A stretch of 64,000 bases of DNA from Aquilaria yunnanensis. Lineage: Eukaryota; Streptophyta; Magnoliopsida; Malvales; Thymelaeaceae. Positions 22,217 to 35,524 of this stretch are shown piece after piece (within the stretch, counting starts at the first letter, position 1; each line of letters begins with the position of its first letter). The notes under the pieces are model-generated. The model did no database searches. It worked only from the letters and a program-made list of their open reading frames with translations, and was not told the DNA's origin. The stretch covers positions 42,130,501-42,194,500 of the forward strand of contig CM077593.1 of assembly GCA_039654915.1 (NCBI GenBank), read 5' to 3'. A program made the translations under genes and the position numbers.

Positions 22217-25200
22217 CCTCCTGAAGTCTTCATGGAATTTCTTTTTGTTCCATAAAGTTTAGTGCCAAAGTTGTGTTGCTTTGTTTCTGGGAACTACAGT
22301 TGAGTAAAGGTCGAAATCAATTATTGCTTCTTTGGCTTGACAATGATTCAACTACTATACTGAAACCATCAGCAGAAAGTACATCCTTTATCCTTTAGTT
22401 CTTTATGTTTCTTTTTGTGAACTTATTAATAGCATATTCTAATGTATTATCAATTTGATTGACAATGTGCTCCAGGAGAAGATTAAGGTAAAGTAGAAGA
22501 AAGAGAAATGTCTCCAAGCTGAAGCTTCTAAGTGTGTATTTATTTATTTATTATTACTATTTTTTTCTGGAATTTGGTTTCTATTTTTAAGGCATTTCTG
22601 AGAATCTTGGCTGCTTAGGTTGGTTTATCTTATCAACTTTTTGTTTCTCAAGAAATGAATGATTTTTCAACCTACAATTTGAATTGATCTAAAATATCAC
22701 TTCTAGAATTCATATTTCTAGTTTAGGATGGTTGAAATCTGTTCTTGCTTTATTTTATTCAAACTTTTGGTTCTATGCTTGCCACTGTTGGCTAACGCCG
22801 AGTTTGTGTTTCATGAATGGATGACTCTTTGATCTAAAGTTTAGATGAGAGAACGCTATTTTTGACATGCATTTCAGCTATGAAATTGTTTCCATTAAAG
22901 CTAATTTTCACAGACAAATTGCAAAGTCGTGAGTTGTTCATTGAATTCATGAATATTATTAAACTGATATTGAGATTCTATTTATACAAAAAAGTATGCA
23001 AGTCCATGTTTTTGTGTTTTGTTGTTTAGAGTCTCTAAAGCTAGAGAAAGAGAACAACAATACTTCGGTCTTTTGATTGTACAATCGCGATGAAACAAAG
23101 ACTAGCGGTATTTTCTTTTGCTTCCCGTTGGCTTAATGTTTTCAGTTTGTTCTTTGTCCCTTTAGTTGAAATAGCTTTCCAGATAGATTTATCTTTGGCA
23201 TTGCATTCACTGTGTATTTGGTCTTTAAACTTAATGAAGCATTTTCAATTTCAGTAATTTTACCCGACCCCGTCAGTGTTTCTCTTTTCTTCTTTTTTTT
23301 TTATTACAAAAATAGGTATGTAGATTCAAATGCAGAATGAATTTATACCTTGCCTTGTCATGTTATTTGCTTAGTTCTTTTTATAAGAAAATCTTGTGGA
23401 CAAAGTTTTGCTTTACTTACTTTTCTGTAAGTGTCTATGCAACACAAAAGGTGCTGAAAGTTGGCCAATATTTCCTCATTCTATAGCAATATTTACTCAG
23501 AGGTTAGTTATGCTATTACATAGAACCTTGCCCTCTCCAATTGCTGATTTTTCTATTAATATGATATTATAAATGTATAAGGAAGAGCAGCATTTTATAC
23601 TTCAAATTGAGCTGTTTATTTATTTGTCATGTTCATATTTAGTGTAGTGCTAATGTTGTTTTTGTTTTTTATTGTAATATTCTCAAGTTATTGCTTAGGT
23701 GGCATGTCTTAACACTTGGAAGAAATTAAGACCAAAATATGCAAAAGGAAATTTGAAAAAAAAAGCTTGAGGAATTTCCATTAATGGGGAAGTAAAACTC
23801 CTATGCATCCATAGAACTTTCAGACACCTAGAGTTGAAGTCACAACAGGTTAGATTCTTGTTGGTCATTTCATTAAAATTTGACCATGGCAATGGTATTA
23901 TAATGTTTTGAAGTAGCTTTCCAAACTTTAGTTGATTATTGTGCTTCATGTAGGTCTTGTTAGGTGTCACATTTTGGGGGGTGGGCTCGAGGGCATGGGT
24001 TATCATGTTATTTGAGTTGAGAATATAAACGATAGATATGATGATATTTGACCTGCTATCAAGGAAGCAAAAGTTGTCAAAGATAAACCCACACTTATCA
24101 AGGTCTTTTGGTTTTCCTAGGCAAGTAACTTAAATTTATGGTGGGTACTTTTATTTCTTGAAATCATGATATTTTTTATTATTGCTTCAATATTTAATAT
24201 TGGCTAAAAGTGAATGATTTGAGGCCTACATTTGAATTAATGTCAGCCTTTTCAGGAAAATGATGAATTCTATGAATCTACTTCTCAACATGGCATTCCT
24301 ACTCCTGCAACATTAATTATGGGAACAAAATGTAGTTGGCATTATGTTTGCCCTAGCCTTGGATGTACCAAGATCATATGGTATTTACTATTCAATTCAT
24401 CATTGGAATACTTTGTAAACCTAACCAACTTTTCAACACAAAATGCACAAGTGCCCTAACTCTGCAGGTAATCCTTTTCTTAAGTGGTATTTGGCTATTT
24501 TAGTCTTAAAAAGTCTTATATACATGTCATCTTATGATAGAACTATTTGAGTTCTATATTATAAAAGCAACTATAAAATCAGAGGCATATGATTGACATG
24601 CATACTGAATTTGGTTAAAGTCCATAAGTTTCATAAAAAATGTGAAAACAAGAAATTTAAATGTCAAGTTTATTGTTAGACCACGAGTTTTTGAGTTTGA
24701 TACCAAGAGGAAACTTCTTTTGCAATTGTCCTTCAACATTGTAGAAAGTTATTGATTGTGCAGAAAGAAGTTGGCTGCTTGTATGTGATTTTAACTCCTA
24801 TAGTCTCTCTAGGAATTTTGAAGTTATTCAAGTGACCAAATTAGGGCTGTTATCCTACTTATTATTTTTGCTGATAAACCAACCTAACTTTTATGAATTT
24901 GATAATGAATGATCTTTCTATATTTTGAATGTTAGGATCTTTTTGGTCATAATAGATCATGCAAATAGGTTGTTTTATTGCACAAAATATAGGAAATCTA
25001 CAAATCATCTATCTCTACCAAAAAAGAAATGTAACATCAAAGTTTAACTGCACCTTTCCCCTATATCTGCAACATGTTTGTCATATCCAAATGTTACATT
25101 TTCAACTTAAGCTTAGCATTAGAGACATTTATTTTTGTAGGCTATAGGAAATGCCTAAGAAGCAATAGCTGTGGTTGTTTCTATTTTGATATTCAAGAAT

Positions 25201-27019
25201 CTAGTGTTAGTCACTGGAATGCTAGGCTATACTCTCATAGTATGTTGAGTCATACTATATAATAAAGCCAAGAAATGAAATCAAGAAACAAAGTAAGTCA
25301 AGCTTGGGCTGTGTACTATATGTGATCATATAACATCTCTCATGATGAACACAATGGTAATGCTAAAATATGCAACTTGGGTTGTATACATGGATTCTGC
25401 ACCCTACAATTATAAAATTTTTTCTTCCTGAAGTCCAGGATGCTGTATCCTTTTATGTTTGCAACAACTACAGGATTAGTAGAAAAGAACTCCAATAATT
25501 GATTGATTAATCTACCTTCCCAGCTTTGGGTTGCAAAAGGACATCACTTTGTTTGTCCTCTTTCAAGATTCTTTCAGGAAAGGCTTTTGTCCATCAGGTT
25601 TTGTTTTTCAAATTTGTTATTAACGATATTAGTATAGGATTGGTCATTTGTGAGATCAAGTTTTTTACTTTGTACTGTTCAACACTTTTATTTCCATGAA
25701 TGTCTACATTAATTGAAATATTGATATTGTGATTTATGAGATCGTACGATTTTTTTGTAATATGTGCTTCTACATATTGTCACTTTAATATCCTTTTATA
25801 AATACAACATTAAGGTTTTTTTTTCTCAATTTCTTTTGCATGCCAGTTTTGAACTATTATGACTAAATCAATTTACAACAAAAGTCAAGCTTTTAACCAT
25901 GTGTATGTAAATAGATAAAAGGCAAAACATGTAAATTTAAGATATTATTATTTTATTAACTTTATTAGCCTATTATACTTTATATATTTTAAAAGCTAAG
26001 GATCTTTCATTTTGTATTTTTCCCTATATATCAAAGCAACTTAATTTAACCAATCCGCTCTATATCTTCATTTTTCTCTTTTCAAATTGTGTAATTTTTT
26101 TATGTGTGTAAAGATAGTTATTTTGCAAGTTGCTTCATTTGTTTGCTTTTTTTTTTTTGTCCTAATTATCCCATGGAATTCATTGCAATTTTTTTTAAAG
26201 AAGTGTAAAATTCATTTTGCATGTCAATGTGTTCAATTAATTATGAAAATACATATTTTAGGTCACATATTCAAGTGATTATTTTATCTATATAACAATA
26301 ACATTCAAATCAAACTGATTCTAAGCAAAGAAGAAGTAAAAAAAAATAAAAGCTATTCAAGTGATTATTTCTATCTATATAATATTGAGATATGAAAGTC
26401 AAAGGTTTAGATTCTCCTTTGGTCTCTTGTTCTACAAAAAAATTTTGGACCAATAGCAGCCAACTAGCTATGACCTTCAAGTAGATAGTAATATGACCAC
26501 CCATTAGGTTTGGATAACTCTTACTGGTACAAAAAAAATCAATTTCAAACTTTTTAAAATGCTATTTGATAAAAATAATTTTATAAGCAATATTTGTATA
26601 ACATTGAAATGTAGGTTATTTATTATACTCAATATGATTTGAAATCTCATGGCAACGTCGAGTATGTAAACTAGTTTAGTTACAATTGGCTAATTTTTAC
26701 TAGTTAGTAGATTAAAATAATTTATGTCAACTAGTTACTAAACCTACCCTGCAAGAGAATACGCATGCATTTGCCCTAGTAATGCAACTCAGATAAATAA
26801 AATAAGTAAAGAAAACATCACTCGAGCATTCATTTTAAAACATACTTAAAACATGCTAAGACAATAAAGCACTAGTTACTTCAACTTTAAGTAATAGTTT
26901 CTGCACTCTTTAATATTAGCATGCACCCAAAAGTAACTCAATGGTCTTACACCACAATATATCATAATAGAGGCAATACCTTAGTACACAAAGTACCTTA
27001 TATACATCGCAAAAAGGAT
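22217..27019. other. AT-rich stretch, no gene recognised
   Basis: Read on both strands, no open frame shows family motifs. The short frame flanking the TR-GAG insertion (about 16805-16841 joined to 22217-22254) is open across the empty site but too short to identify. Scattered purine-rich bits near 22475-22540 look exon-like but contain a stop codon. Confidence 0.45.
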
Positions 27020-29137
27020 AACCAAGATCCATCACTTAAGCCCTATCTTTGAGCTATCAAGCTCCAAGTGCAAGCTCTACACTTATCCTTGTGCACCACT
27101 TAGCCTTTAAATTGTAAAGGCATAACACTTAGTTTGTACCAAACTTATCTCTCAAGCAACCTTAGAATCTCAAGGATTCAAGCAAATATGTACCTATAAA
27201 AGAGAGAAACTTATCCCACAAATATCCATTTAGTTGTTAGGCTTAATGTTAGAACATGCACAACAAAGTTGAAGGAGTGAGTACATGATTGTACTCAGTA
27301 AGGGTCCCTTATGGTACCTATGAAGAAAATAATAAGCAAGCATGAAAATTTGGCATACAAATAAGAAAACAAGCAACCAATAGTCAACACAAATAAGAAA
27401 CATAATAAAAAATACAACGCATAAATGTATCATATGCAACATGCACATTCCTTAGGACTTCTTACATCCGAGATGCCTGATACTTGGCGTGAGCTTAAAC
27501 AGCGGAGTTACTTGAGACACTAACCTATGTATCCCAAACTCATAACCTCCCTTAAGTCCCATTTACAGGACCTAGAATAGGTTGTGACATCCTTTCAAAA
27601 CTTACTTGTGTTTCCCTTAACTTACTGCGCAATATAGCTAGCTTATGTTGTCCAATTTGCCAAGCTCTTGGAGCTTGGCTTAGTGCTCCTTAGTGACTTA
27701 CTTACCAAACCATTCTCTTAGGTTTCCTCTTCATTTTCTAAGGGTTTGAAACCTCCCACTTGGGTCAATGAAGAATCCAAACCCGCCTTAATCCCCTTAG
27801 TGCTCCCCTAACAACTTGAGCACTTTAACCACCTTAGCCACCCTTCCATGCCCTACCTTAACTACACCACTTAGTTACCATATAAATAATGCATAATTTC
27901 CAATTTATGAAAGAGTTTTAGACCAACTAAAGCTACGGAACATCTTAGAATAGCCTAAGGATGATAATAGACAGATTGAAGTGTCTTTTAGGTGCCTTGA
28001 TCCTAAGGGGCTTAGGCCTTGGAAACACAATGCCATGGGTGTTACCAAAGGCCACAACTGGCTAAAGTGGCATGAGCCACTTGGTGACACAACACTATCA
28101 TTGGTGATGTGGCACCAAGGTGTGTTTTGCACTTTGCTCTCTTGTGCTATCTTGCATAAATCTTGCTCAATCTTCCAAATACCAAAGCCAATCCTAATGG
28201 GTCTTATTTCTACTTCATTCCCATATGTAATGAAAAATTTCTATGCATTATTTGAGCTAAAATAACTTAAAACCTTACCTTAAATCCACCTACAAAGCAA
28301 GAATAAAACATGAGCACCACAAGCACACTTGAGCTGAACTTAGCTCTCTTGAGTTTCAGACCTATAATCAACATGATATGGCACCAAAAACTTGAAATCA
28401 AGACCATTTATAGCTACTTAATCAACTTTGAACCAAATCATTCTAGGCCAAGAAGTTACCTTTGGGTTTATGCCCATAACATGCAACAAAGAGCTTAAAT
28501 GAAGTAAATGCACCAAGAATGAACTAGAGGCTTCTTGATTTCACCTTGGGACCTTGAATTTTGCTAGAAATTTGTGGAATTAGAAAGGTTTGAAGCAGGC
28601 AAGTTATTGGAGAGAGACCCACAAAAATTAAACAGGAAGGAGATGAAGAATAGTTGTCAACTCTTGCTAAGTGTCCCAACAACTTAACTGAGGCTTATTT
28701 CTTGATTTATTGTCTCTTGGCCTTCAAGCACTCTTTTGTTTCAATTTGACCACTAGACTCATACTAGAAACTATCCCTCCTTAGTCCCAAAGAACATTTT
28801 ATGCCTCCCACAATTAGCCTTTTAGACACTTAAGCAACTTAAAACTTAAATGGCTCATTTGAATATTTTGTGCTATTTTTATGCTTTTTCCTCACATGTT
28901 GGTCCTAATAGCTAAAATAACTTATGGTCTTAACTTAATTAGTAAAAAATCCTTACATGACCTTAATTTCATCAAAATTATAGTAATGCCACTCAATCAA
29001 GTCAAAATTTTTATTCTACCCTTATATTAGTTTGTCCATCTACATAATAAGAAACTAATTTAAGGCACTTAAGTAGAAACACTTAAATAAAACGTACTTA
29101 CTAGGTCAAAGCAAGTCATTGACTAGGAAAGTCATCA
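27020..29137 (-). mobile_element. LTR-like block, third copy of the chromovirus-like family
   Basis: On the minus strand it starts TGTGATGACTTTCC near 29137. In 27180-27330 it has the same ACCCTTACTGAG ... TTGTGCA arrangement seen at 11935-12030 on the plus strand. Boundaries are approximate and there is no coding sequence. Confidence 0.38.
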
Positions 29138-30768
29138 CACATTACCTATTCTAGTCATAAACTATAGTCTATTACGCCTTTCTGCCTTTAACGCGCAATA
29201 TTATAGTAATGCGTAAAACTTGTTCTAACTAAATTCTTCATTTACACACTACTCTGCATAACATTATCACATTTTATGACTTCCAGGAATTAGATATCAT
29301 AAATCCATAAGCTTCTCTAGTACCAAAAGATGAAGTTCTAGCTACTTGTAGACTCATAAGTTCATAATTACTTCAATTTAGAAAGTCAACTCTATAGTCA
29401 ACTTATCAGTCTTAAGCTGTTGCTAAAGAATTCTCTACTTATACAGATTATTTTTTGAACCTTCCATTAGATAAAGATTACTAATAGTGACCTTATCTTT
29501 CTTACTAGGTTTTAACACCATTATGCCTTACTAAAATTCAAAACATAAGTCAACCTTGTAGTCCAATTCTATTTTTATAGAATTTTAGTAATAAATACAT
29601 TGAGTGCCATAATTTCTTATCTTAAAAATATTTCATTCACCACGCTAAACTCATATATTAAATTTAAAAATCAACTAATATTTTTTGTTGTCCGTCAACT
29701 AGTGAATCAAACCTTCAGTATTTTTATTGCTAATTTTGGAGCACTGTCAACTTCCTTCATTTTGGCACCGCTAATATAACATTTCAAACAAACTTCAATC
29801 ATTAATCTTTAGTTGAACTTTCAAAATCAACAGATAAATCCCATTCATAATCAAAGTATAAGTCTAACGTATAGCTTTATAGCTGAATTATGTAGAATTT
29901 CCCAATATTTTCATCTCAGCACACTGTCCATTCACTCTAAGCAAGTTCTAAATACCATTTCTGGCCTTCATAGAAGATTTCAGATTCAGAAGGCATCTTT
30001 TTGTCAAAGCTAAACATTTTGGCGAAACTTCAGACTTATGTCTGTTTTATGTAGAACATTCTGAAACAATGTTTTTTCTACACTGCTAAACCTTAGGAAT
30101 CATAAGTTAGGTTTACCTAACCACCAAATTTAGTTCTTAGTAATTAGGATATCACATCGACTCAATACTACTTCTTTACCTTTCAAACTAGGTTTTAGCA
30201 TTTGAACTTCCCTTCACTGCCAAAATTGAAATATGATTTTAACAACAATTAGGTTAAGCTAACCGCCAAATTTAGTTCTTAGTAATTGGAATTTCACATC
30301 CAATCAGTACTACTTCACCTTTCAAACTAGGTTCTAGCATTTGAACTTCTCCTTACTTCTAAAACAGAAATTTGATTTCAATTAGATTTGGTTTTCATCA
30401 CATTATACTTTAACAATGTACTTTTTTTTTAAAAAAAAAAGTATACTTGCATTTTAGACATAGTACCCACTACGGTTAACTACATTAACTAGTTCCCTAC
30501 ACAATTAGAAAGAGAATTAGCTTGCATCTGTGGACTCTACTGTGCAATACATTTAAGGTAGTAATGCAACCTACACGACAATTTTTTGCTAAAGTTATGT
30601 CTAGTTCATGATTCATATATGGTAGGCACCTTCCTTACCTTCACCACAAAATACAAAAAATTCAGTCACTTCGCACTACCTTTCCTCTAACCATACCTAT
30701 ACTTCTAATTTCAATTCTAGTCATACCACCAGTTCTCCAAATTGTTAGGTTTAAAGTTCAAAAGTAAC
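29138..30768. other. AT-rich stretch with one tandem duplication
   Basis: No gene recognised. It contains the 30105-30383 tandem duplication and an adjacent T-run/A-run near 30421-30440. Confidence 0.45.
30105..30383. repeat. Tandem duplication of an about 140-bp unit
   Basis: Both units share ACCAAATTTAGTTCTTAG-like, TTTCAAACTAGGTT and TAGCATTTGAACTT blocks in the same order (first unit from about 30105, second from about 30250), with moderate divergence. Confidence 0.65.
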
Positions 30769-31564
30769 ATCAATACTGCCCAAGTGACAAGATTATCGGT
30801 GATTCAACTAAACCTTTATGATCATTATCCGTATATGCCATTGTCCCTTTGTCCAAGATATCAAGACCAAGCACGAGACATGGAATATGTCACTCTTGTA
30901 TAGCCCGATTTATGGTTTCTTAATTATCGAGTAGACTAACTTAAACTGATGACATTGATATCATATATTAACTCATCCGAGCATGGCCATGCATTTTGTT
31001 AGTCTCACTCTATCAAGGGGCCCGAAGATATCACACCTGTTATATAGGAGGAACAAATCCCATCTTGATAGTACAAAACCCTCCACATGATATGTGACAT
31101 GCCCAATGACCTCCTTCAAGTTCACTCAGTTATGCGTAACAAAGGGAAGTATAAAAGTTTGTGACTCACATGTAAGAAACCTTCATGACCTTAGGTCAAA
31201 GGACTATATATACATGATCACTATGAGAATCACTTATGACACTCATATAACGATCCACGTAGCATTCTCATGGTGGGTTAGTCCAGTACATAGGTTTTCC
31301 AACTTGTACCCATATGTAGACTACATATTTTATATTAGTCTCCATATATGCTAGTCTTTATGTATTATTGCAACTTGCTCCACAATAATACTAGACCAGG
31401 GACATTTAAGAATATCATTATTCTAGGGTTATAATTATGTTTATTACGTTATGCAGAAATAAAACAACAAACATAATTACTAGATTAATGCATCAATAAA
31501 ATATCATGCCTCAACGTGCAAAATTCAATAATCTCATGATTGGCTTTTGGGCACAACACTAACA
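30769..31564 (-). repeat. Truncated 3' LTR of the Copia element
   Basis: On the minus strand it begins TGTTAGTGTTGTGCCC, like the other family members, and matches the 5' LTR over about 800 bp, then ends abruptly near 30769. The remaining 640 bp is deleted. Confidence 0.88.
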
Positions 31565-31573
31565 ATCTCCCAC
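31565..31573 (-). promoter_or_regulatory. Polypurine tract of the Copia element
   Basis: Minus strand GTGGGAGAT directly precedes the TGTTAG start of the 3' LTR, a classic plant Copia arrangement. Confidence 0.85.
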
Positions 31574-31878
31574 TTGCACTAAAGCTAATCATCCATGTAT
31601 CTAATACTGATAGACCTAGAATGGCTATCATGCTTCTGCTACATAAGGGGTTTTGTCAGCGGATCAGCAATGTTGCTGTTTGTTGAAGTCCTGCATATCC
31701 TCACATCACCCCTTTTGATGATTTCCCTATTGAGATGATAGCGTCAAAGTATGTGTTTGGATTGCTGGAGAGATCAAGGTTCCTTAGCCCGTGCAATTGC
31801 TCTATTGTTGTAACAATAGAACTCTATCAGGTCAGCAATGCTTGGAACCACTCCAAGTTCTATGATGAACTTCTTGAT

Positions 31879-33835
31879 CTAAACTGTATCCTTTGTAGCA
31901 TAAAAGGCAGCAATGTACTTAGATTCTATTGTAGAGTCGGCTAATGTTTCTTGCTTTGAACTCTTCCAGCTCATAGCACCGCCACCAATGCAAAACACAT
32001 AACCGGATTGTGATATGAAATCATCCTTATCATATTGGAAGCTAGCATCAGTGTAACCTTTTACAACGAGCTCATCTTTGCCTCCAAAGACTAAGAATGC
32101 ATCCTTAGTCCTTTGTAAGTACTTAAGGATGTTCTTAATAGTTGTCAAGTGACTCTCACCGGGGTTTGATTGGTACTTGCTCATCATGCTCAAGGCATAT
32201 GAGACATCGGGATGAGTACATATCATGACATACATTATAGATCCAATTGTTGAGGCATATGGAATCTTACTCACGCGCTGTCTCTTCTGGGGTGGACTTG
32301 GAAACTGAGATCCAAAAAGAGTTATACCCTGTGACATGGGTAAGAATCCTTTCTTGGAGTCTTGCATGCTAAACCTCATTAGCACTTTGTTAATGTATGT
32401 ACTTTGACTTAGGCTGAGCAATTTTCTAGATCTATCTTTATAGATCCTGATGCCTAACACATAGGCTGCTTCACCCAAGTCCTTCATAGAGAAACCTTTT
32501 CTTAGTCAAGTCTTTACATACAGCAGCTTAGGAATGTCATTCCCAAAGAGTAGTATGTCATCTACACACAACACCAAGAAAACAATAGCACTCCTATTAA
32601 CCTTCTTGTAGGCACAAGGTTCATCTTCATTTTTTATAAAACCAAACTCTTTGATTGCTTCATCAAAATGAAGATTCCAACTCCAAGAAGCTTACTTTAG
32701 TCCATAAATGCACCTTTGCAACTTGCACAGTTTATTGGCATTCTCAAGAGTGAGAAATCCCTTAGGTTATGTCCTGTACACATCCTCAAGTAGCTTTCCA
32801 TTAAGGAAAGTAGTTTTGACATCCATTTGCCATATCTCATAATCATAGTGTGTAGCAATAGCCAATAAAATTTGGATGGATTTAATCATGGCAACTGGTG
32901 AAAAACTTCCATCATAGTCAATACCATGAATTTTCTTGAAACCTTTTGCAACTAACTGTCCCTTAAAGGTAATCACATTACCATCCATATCGATTTTCTT
33001 CTTGAAAACCCATTTGCACTCTATACGTTTTACCCCTTCAGGTGGATCAACCAAAGTCCATACTTGGTTTTCAGATATGGATTCCATTTCGGACTTTATG
33101 GCCTTTAGCCACTTCTCAGAGTTAAGCCCCAACATAGCTTATTGGTAGGTTTTGGGCTCATACTGATCCATGAGCACCACATTGCTAGTGTGGGTCACAA
33201 GAAACCTATATCTGTTGAGCTCACGCCGAATCCTGCTAGACCTATGTGGGCTCTGTGCTACAGGAATAAATTCCTGAATCATAACATCTTGTGGTGTCTG
33301 TTTAGGTTCCATTTTAGAATCGATGCCCCCTTGTTTTTCTTGAAAATTTCTTCAAGTTATACTTTCCTCCCACTGGGTCCTTTAGAGATAAACTCTTTCT
33401 CTAGAAAGACACCAGTTCGAGCAACAAACACTTTTTGGTCAGAAGGATTGTAGAAATAGTAACCCCTTGTTTCTTTGGGATACCCAACAAAGAGACATTT
33501 ATGAGATTTGGGCCCTAGCTTGTCAGAAGATTGATGTTTCACATAAGCGTCACAGACCCAATTCTTCATAAAAGATAGACTAAGATGCCTCCAACTCAAT
33601 ATCTCAGATGGTGTCTTTTGAACTGATTTAGATGGAATTCAGCTTAATGTAAAAGTGGCTGTCTCTAGAACATGTCCCCAAAAAGAGTTTCGAAAGTCAG
33701 CTTGACTCATCATAGATCAAACGATGTCTAACAGAGTTCGATTTCTCCTTTCAAATACACCATTCCATTGAGGTGTACCAGTTGGAGTGAGTTGTGATAC
33801 TATACCACACCCAAGGTGCCCGAACAGCCCTAATC
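31879..33835 (-). pseudogene. Copia pol pseudogene: integrase end, reverse transcriptase, RNase H
   Basis: The minus-strand order shows Copia pol. Near 33830-33600 is the end of the integrase core with a GTPQWNGV motif, broken by two stops. At 33599-33357 is the integrase C-terminal part with KCLFVGYPKETRGYYF. At 33135-32767 is reverse transcriptase (KWVFKKKIDMDGN, QMDVKTTFLNG). The CVDDILLFGND catalytic motif is near 32580-32545, with Cys where Tyr is usual. At 32487-31879 are the connection and RNase H (YTDASF, the conserved SSKQETLADST, ESKYIA). RT and RNase H share one frame broken by stops; the integrase end is in another, so a frameshift lies near 33140-33350. It cannot make an active polyprotein. 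Confidence 0.9.
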
Positions 33836-34078
33836 CGTCCTTGCTAGGGTTTTGCAACTATTGCAACAATCCTAATTTAGATAGGTGTCTCATACCAATC
33901 AATCTAGGGTTAATCTCATAAACCAATTTGTGCTATTTCTTCATATTTCTTAAATATTCATTACGAGTTCTGATCTTATGCATCATGAATCAATCTAATC
34001 AATCATGATTGAAAACAACCAAATACACAATATATCATACGATTCGAAACTCAATCCTGATTTAAAGTTTCACCAGTA

Positions 34079-34090
34079 GCTCTAATACCA
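34079..34090 (-). promoter_or_regulatory. Primer binding site of the Copia element
   Basis: Minus strand TGGTATTAGAGC, one base off the initiator-Met tRNA complement, starts one base inside the 5' LTR. Confidence 0.87.
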
Positions 34091-34091
34091 C

Positions 34092-35524
34092 TGTAGGGTT
34101 TCGGGAGCCAAGTAAACGCAGTAAAATATAATCAAAACCCTCTAGGATCCAAGTGAAATGGGGTAAATCAGGTGCTCAAAATTTTATACATAGTTCGGTT
34201 GAGATCTTTCACCCAACTATTCAGTCGAATCACAAAACTTGAATAGTTAATGTGTTCAAGTTCTCTATGGTATCCACACGAGCCTCTCAGGATCACCACA
34301 CCTCCACCATGTCCTAGTAGATGCATTCCTCTTGCACTCACAATGCTAGCTTATGTCCTACAAGGAATGGCAAGAGAAGAGTGCGATTGGAACTCTTAGA
34401 ACTTTTCCGATTTCATCCTTAAGGAACCTAAGGCAAAAGCTGTGCATTTCTCACTATATGATGTATTTATAGTGAGACTCAACTCCCAAGCCTAATAGGT
34501 TTCAAAGCCTTAATCCAATTAGGTTTTAATTTCGAGCCTAATAATGGCTTAATCTTTGGGCCAATCATTAATATGAAATTATGATGAAACCAAGACCAAA
34601 CAATTCGACCCATTCACTCAAATAATCCAATTAGCTCTATGTGTGTGACCCAATAGGCTCCTATCACATTGGCAATGATCATAAATAACATTTATGATCA
34701 TAAACAATGAGCAATGTCTAGTAACATATCATTGCTACTTAAGTGACAAGATTGTTGGTGATTTGACTAAACCTTTATGATCATTATCCGTATATACCAT
34801 TGTCCCTTTATCCAAGATATCAAGAACAAGCATGAGACATTAAATATGTCACTCTTGTATAGTCCGATCTATGGTTTCTTGATTACCGAGTAGACTAATT
34901 TAAACTGATAACATTGATATCGTATATTAACTCATCCGAGCATGGCCATGCATTTTCTTAGTCTCACTCTATCAAGGGGCCCAAAGATATCACACCTATT
35001 ATATAGGAGGGACAAATCCCATCTTGATCATACGAAGCCAATCTGCATGATATGTGACATACCCAATGACCTCTTTTAAGTTCACTCAGTAACAAGCAAC
35101 AAAGGGAAGTATCAAAGTATGTGACTCACATGCAGGGAACCTTGATGACCTTATGTCAACGGACTACATATACATGATCACTATAAAAATCACTTATAAC
35201 ACTCATATAACAATCCATGTAGCATTCTCATGGTGGGTCGGTCCAGTACACAAGTTCTCCAACTTGTACCCATATGTAGACTACATATCTTATATTATTC
35301 TCCACATATGGTAGTCTTTATGTATTATTGCAACCTGCTCCAGGATAATGCTAAACCAGGGGCATTTCAAAATACCATTATTCTAGGGTTATAGTTATGT
35401 TTATTACATTATGCAAAAACAAAACAACAAACATAATTACTGGATCAATGTCTCAATAAAATATTGTGCCTTAATGTGAAAAAAACAATTATCTCATGAT
35501 TAGCTTTTGGGCACAACACTAACA
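34092..35524 (-). repeat. 5' LTR of the Copia element
   Basis: A 1,433-bp LTR (plus strand TGTAGGG...CACTAACA) matching the solo LTR at 12445-13860 in order and termini. Confidence 0.9.

Larger units (their letters stand above)
30769..35524 (-). mobile_element. Decayed Ty1/Copia retrotransposon
   Basis: On the minus strand the order is: 5' LTR (34092-35524), PBS TGGTATTAGAGC, a short leader, a truncated pol (integrase end, reverse transcriptase, RNase H), polypurine tract GTGGGAGAT and a truncated 3' LTR (30769-31564). Gag, protease and the N-terminal part of integrase are missing. Pol carries stops and a frameshift. Because the 3' LTR is cut off, no target duplication can be paired (the right flank is ATATT). 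The integrase-RT-RNase H order is diagnostic of Copia. The clade is not resolved. Confidence 0.9.

Noticed and set aside
22475..22545. Lys/Glu-rich exon-like segment after a CAG
   Set aside because: It contains a stop codon, and no matching exon or known family could be linked to it.
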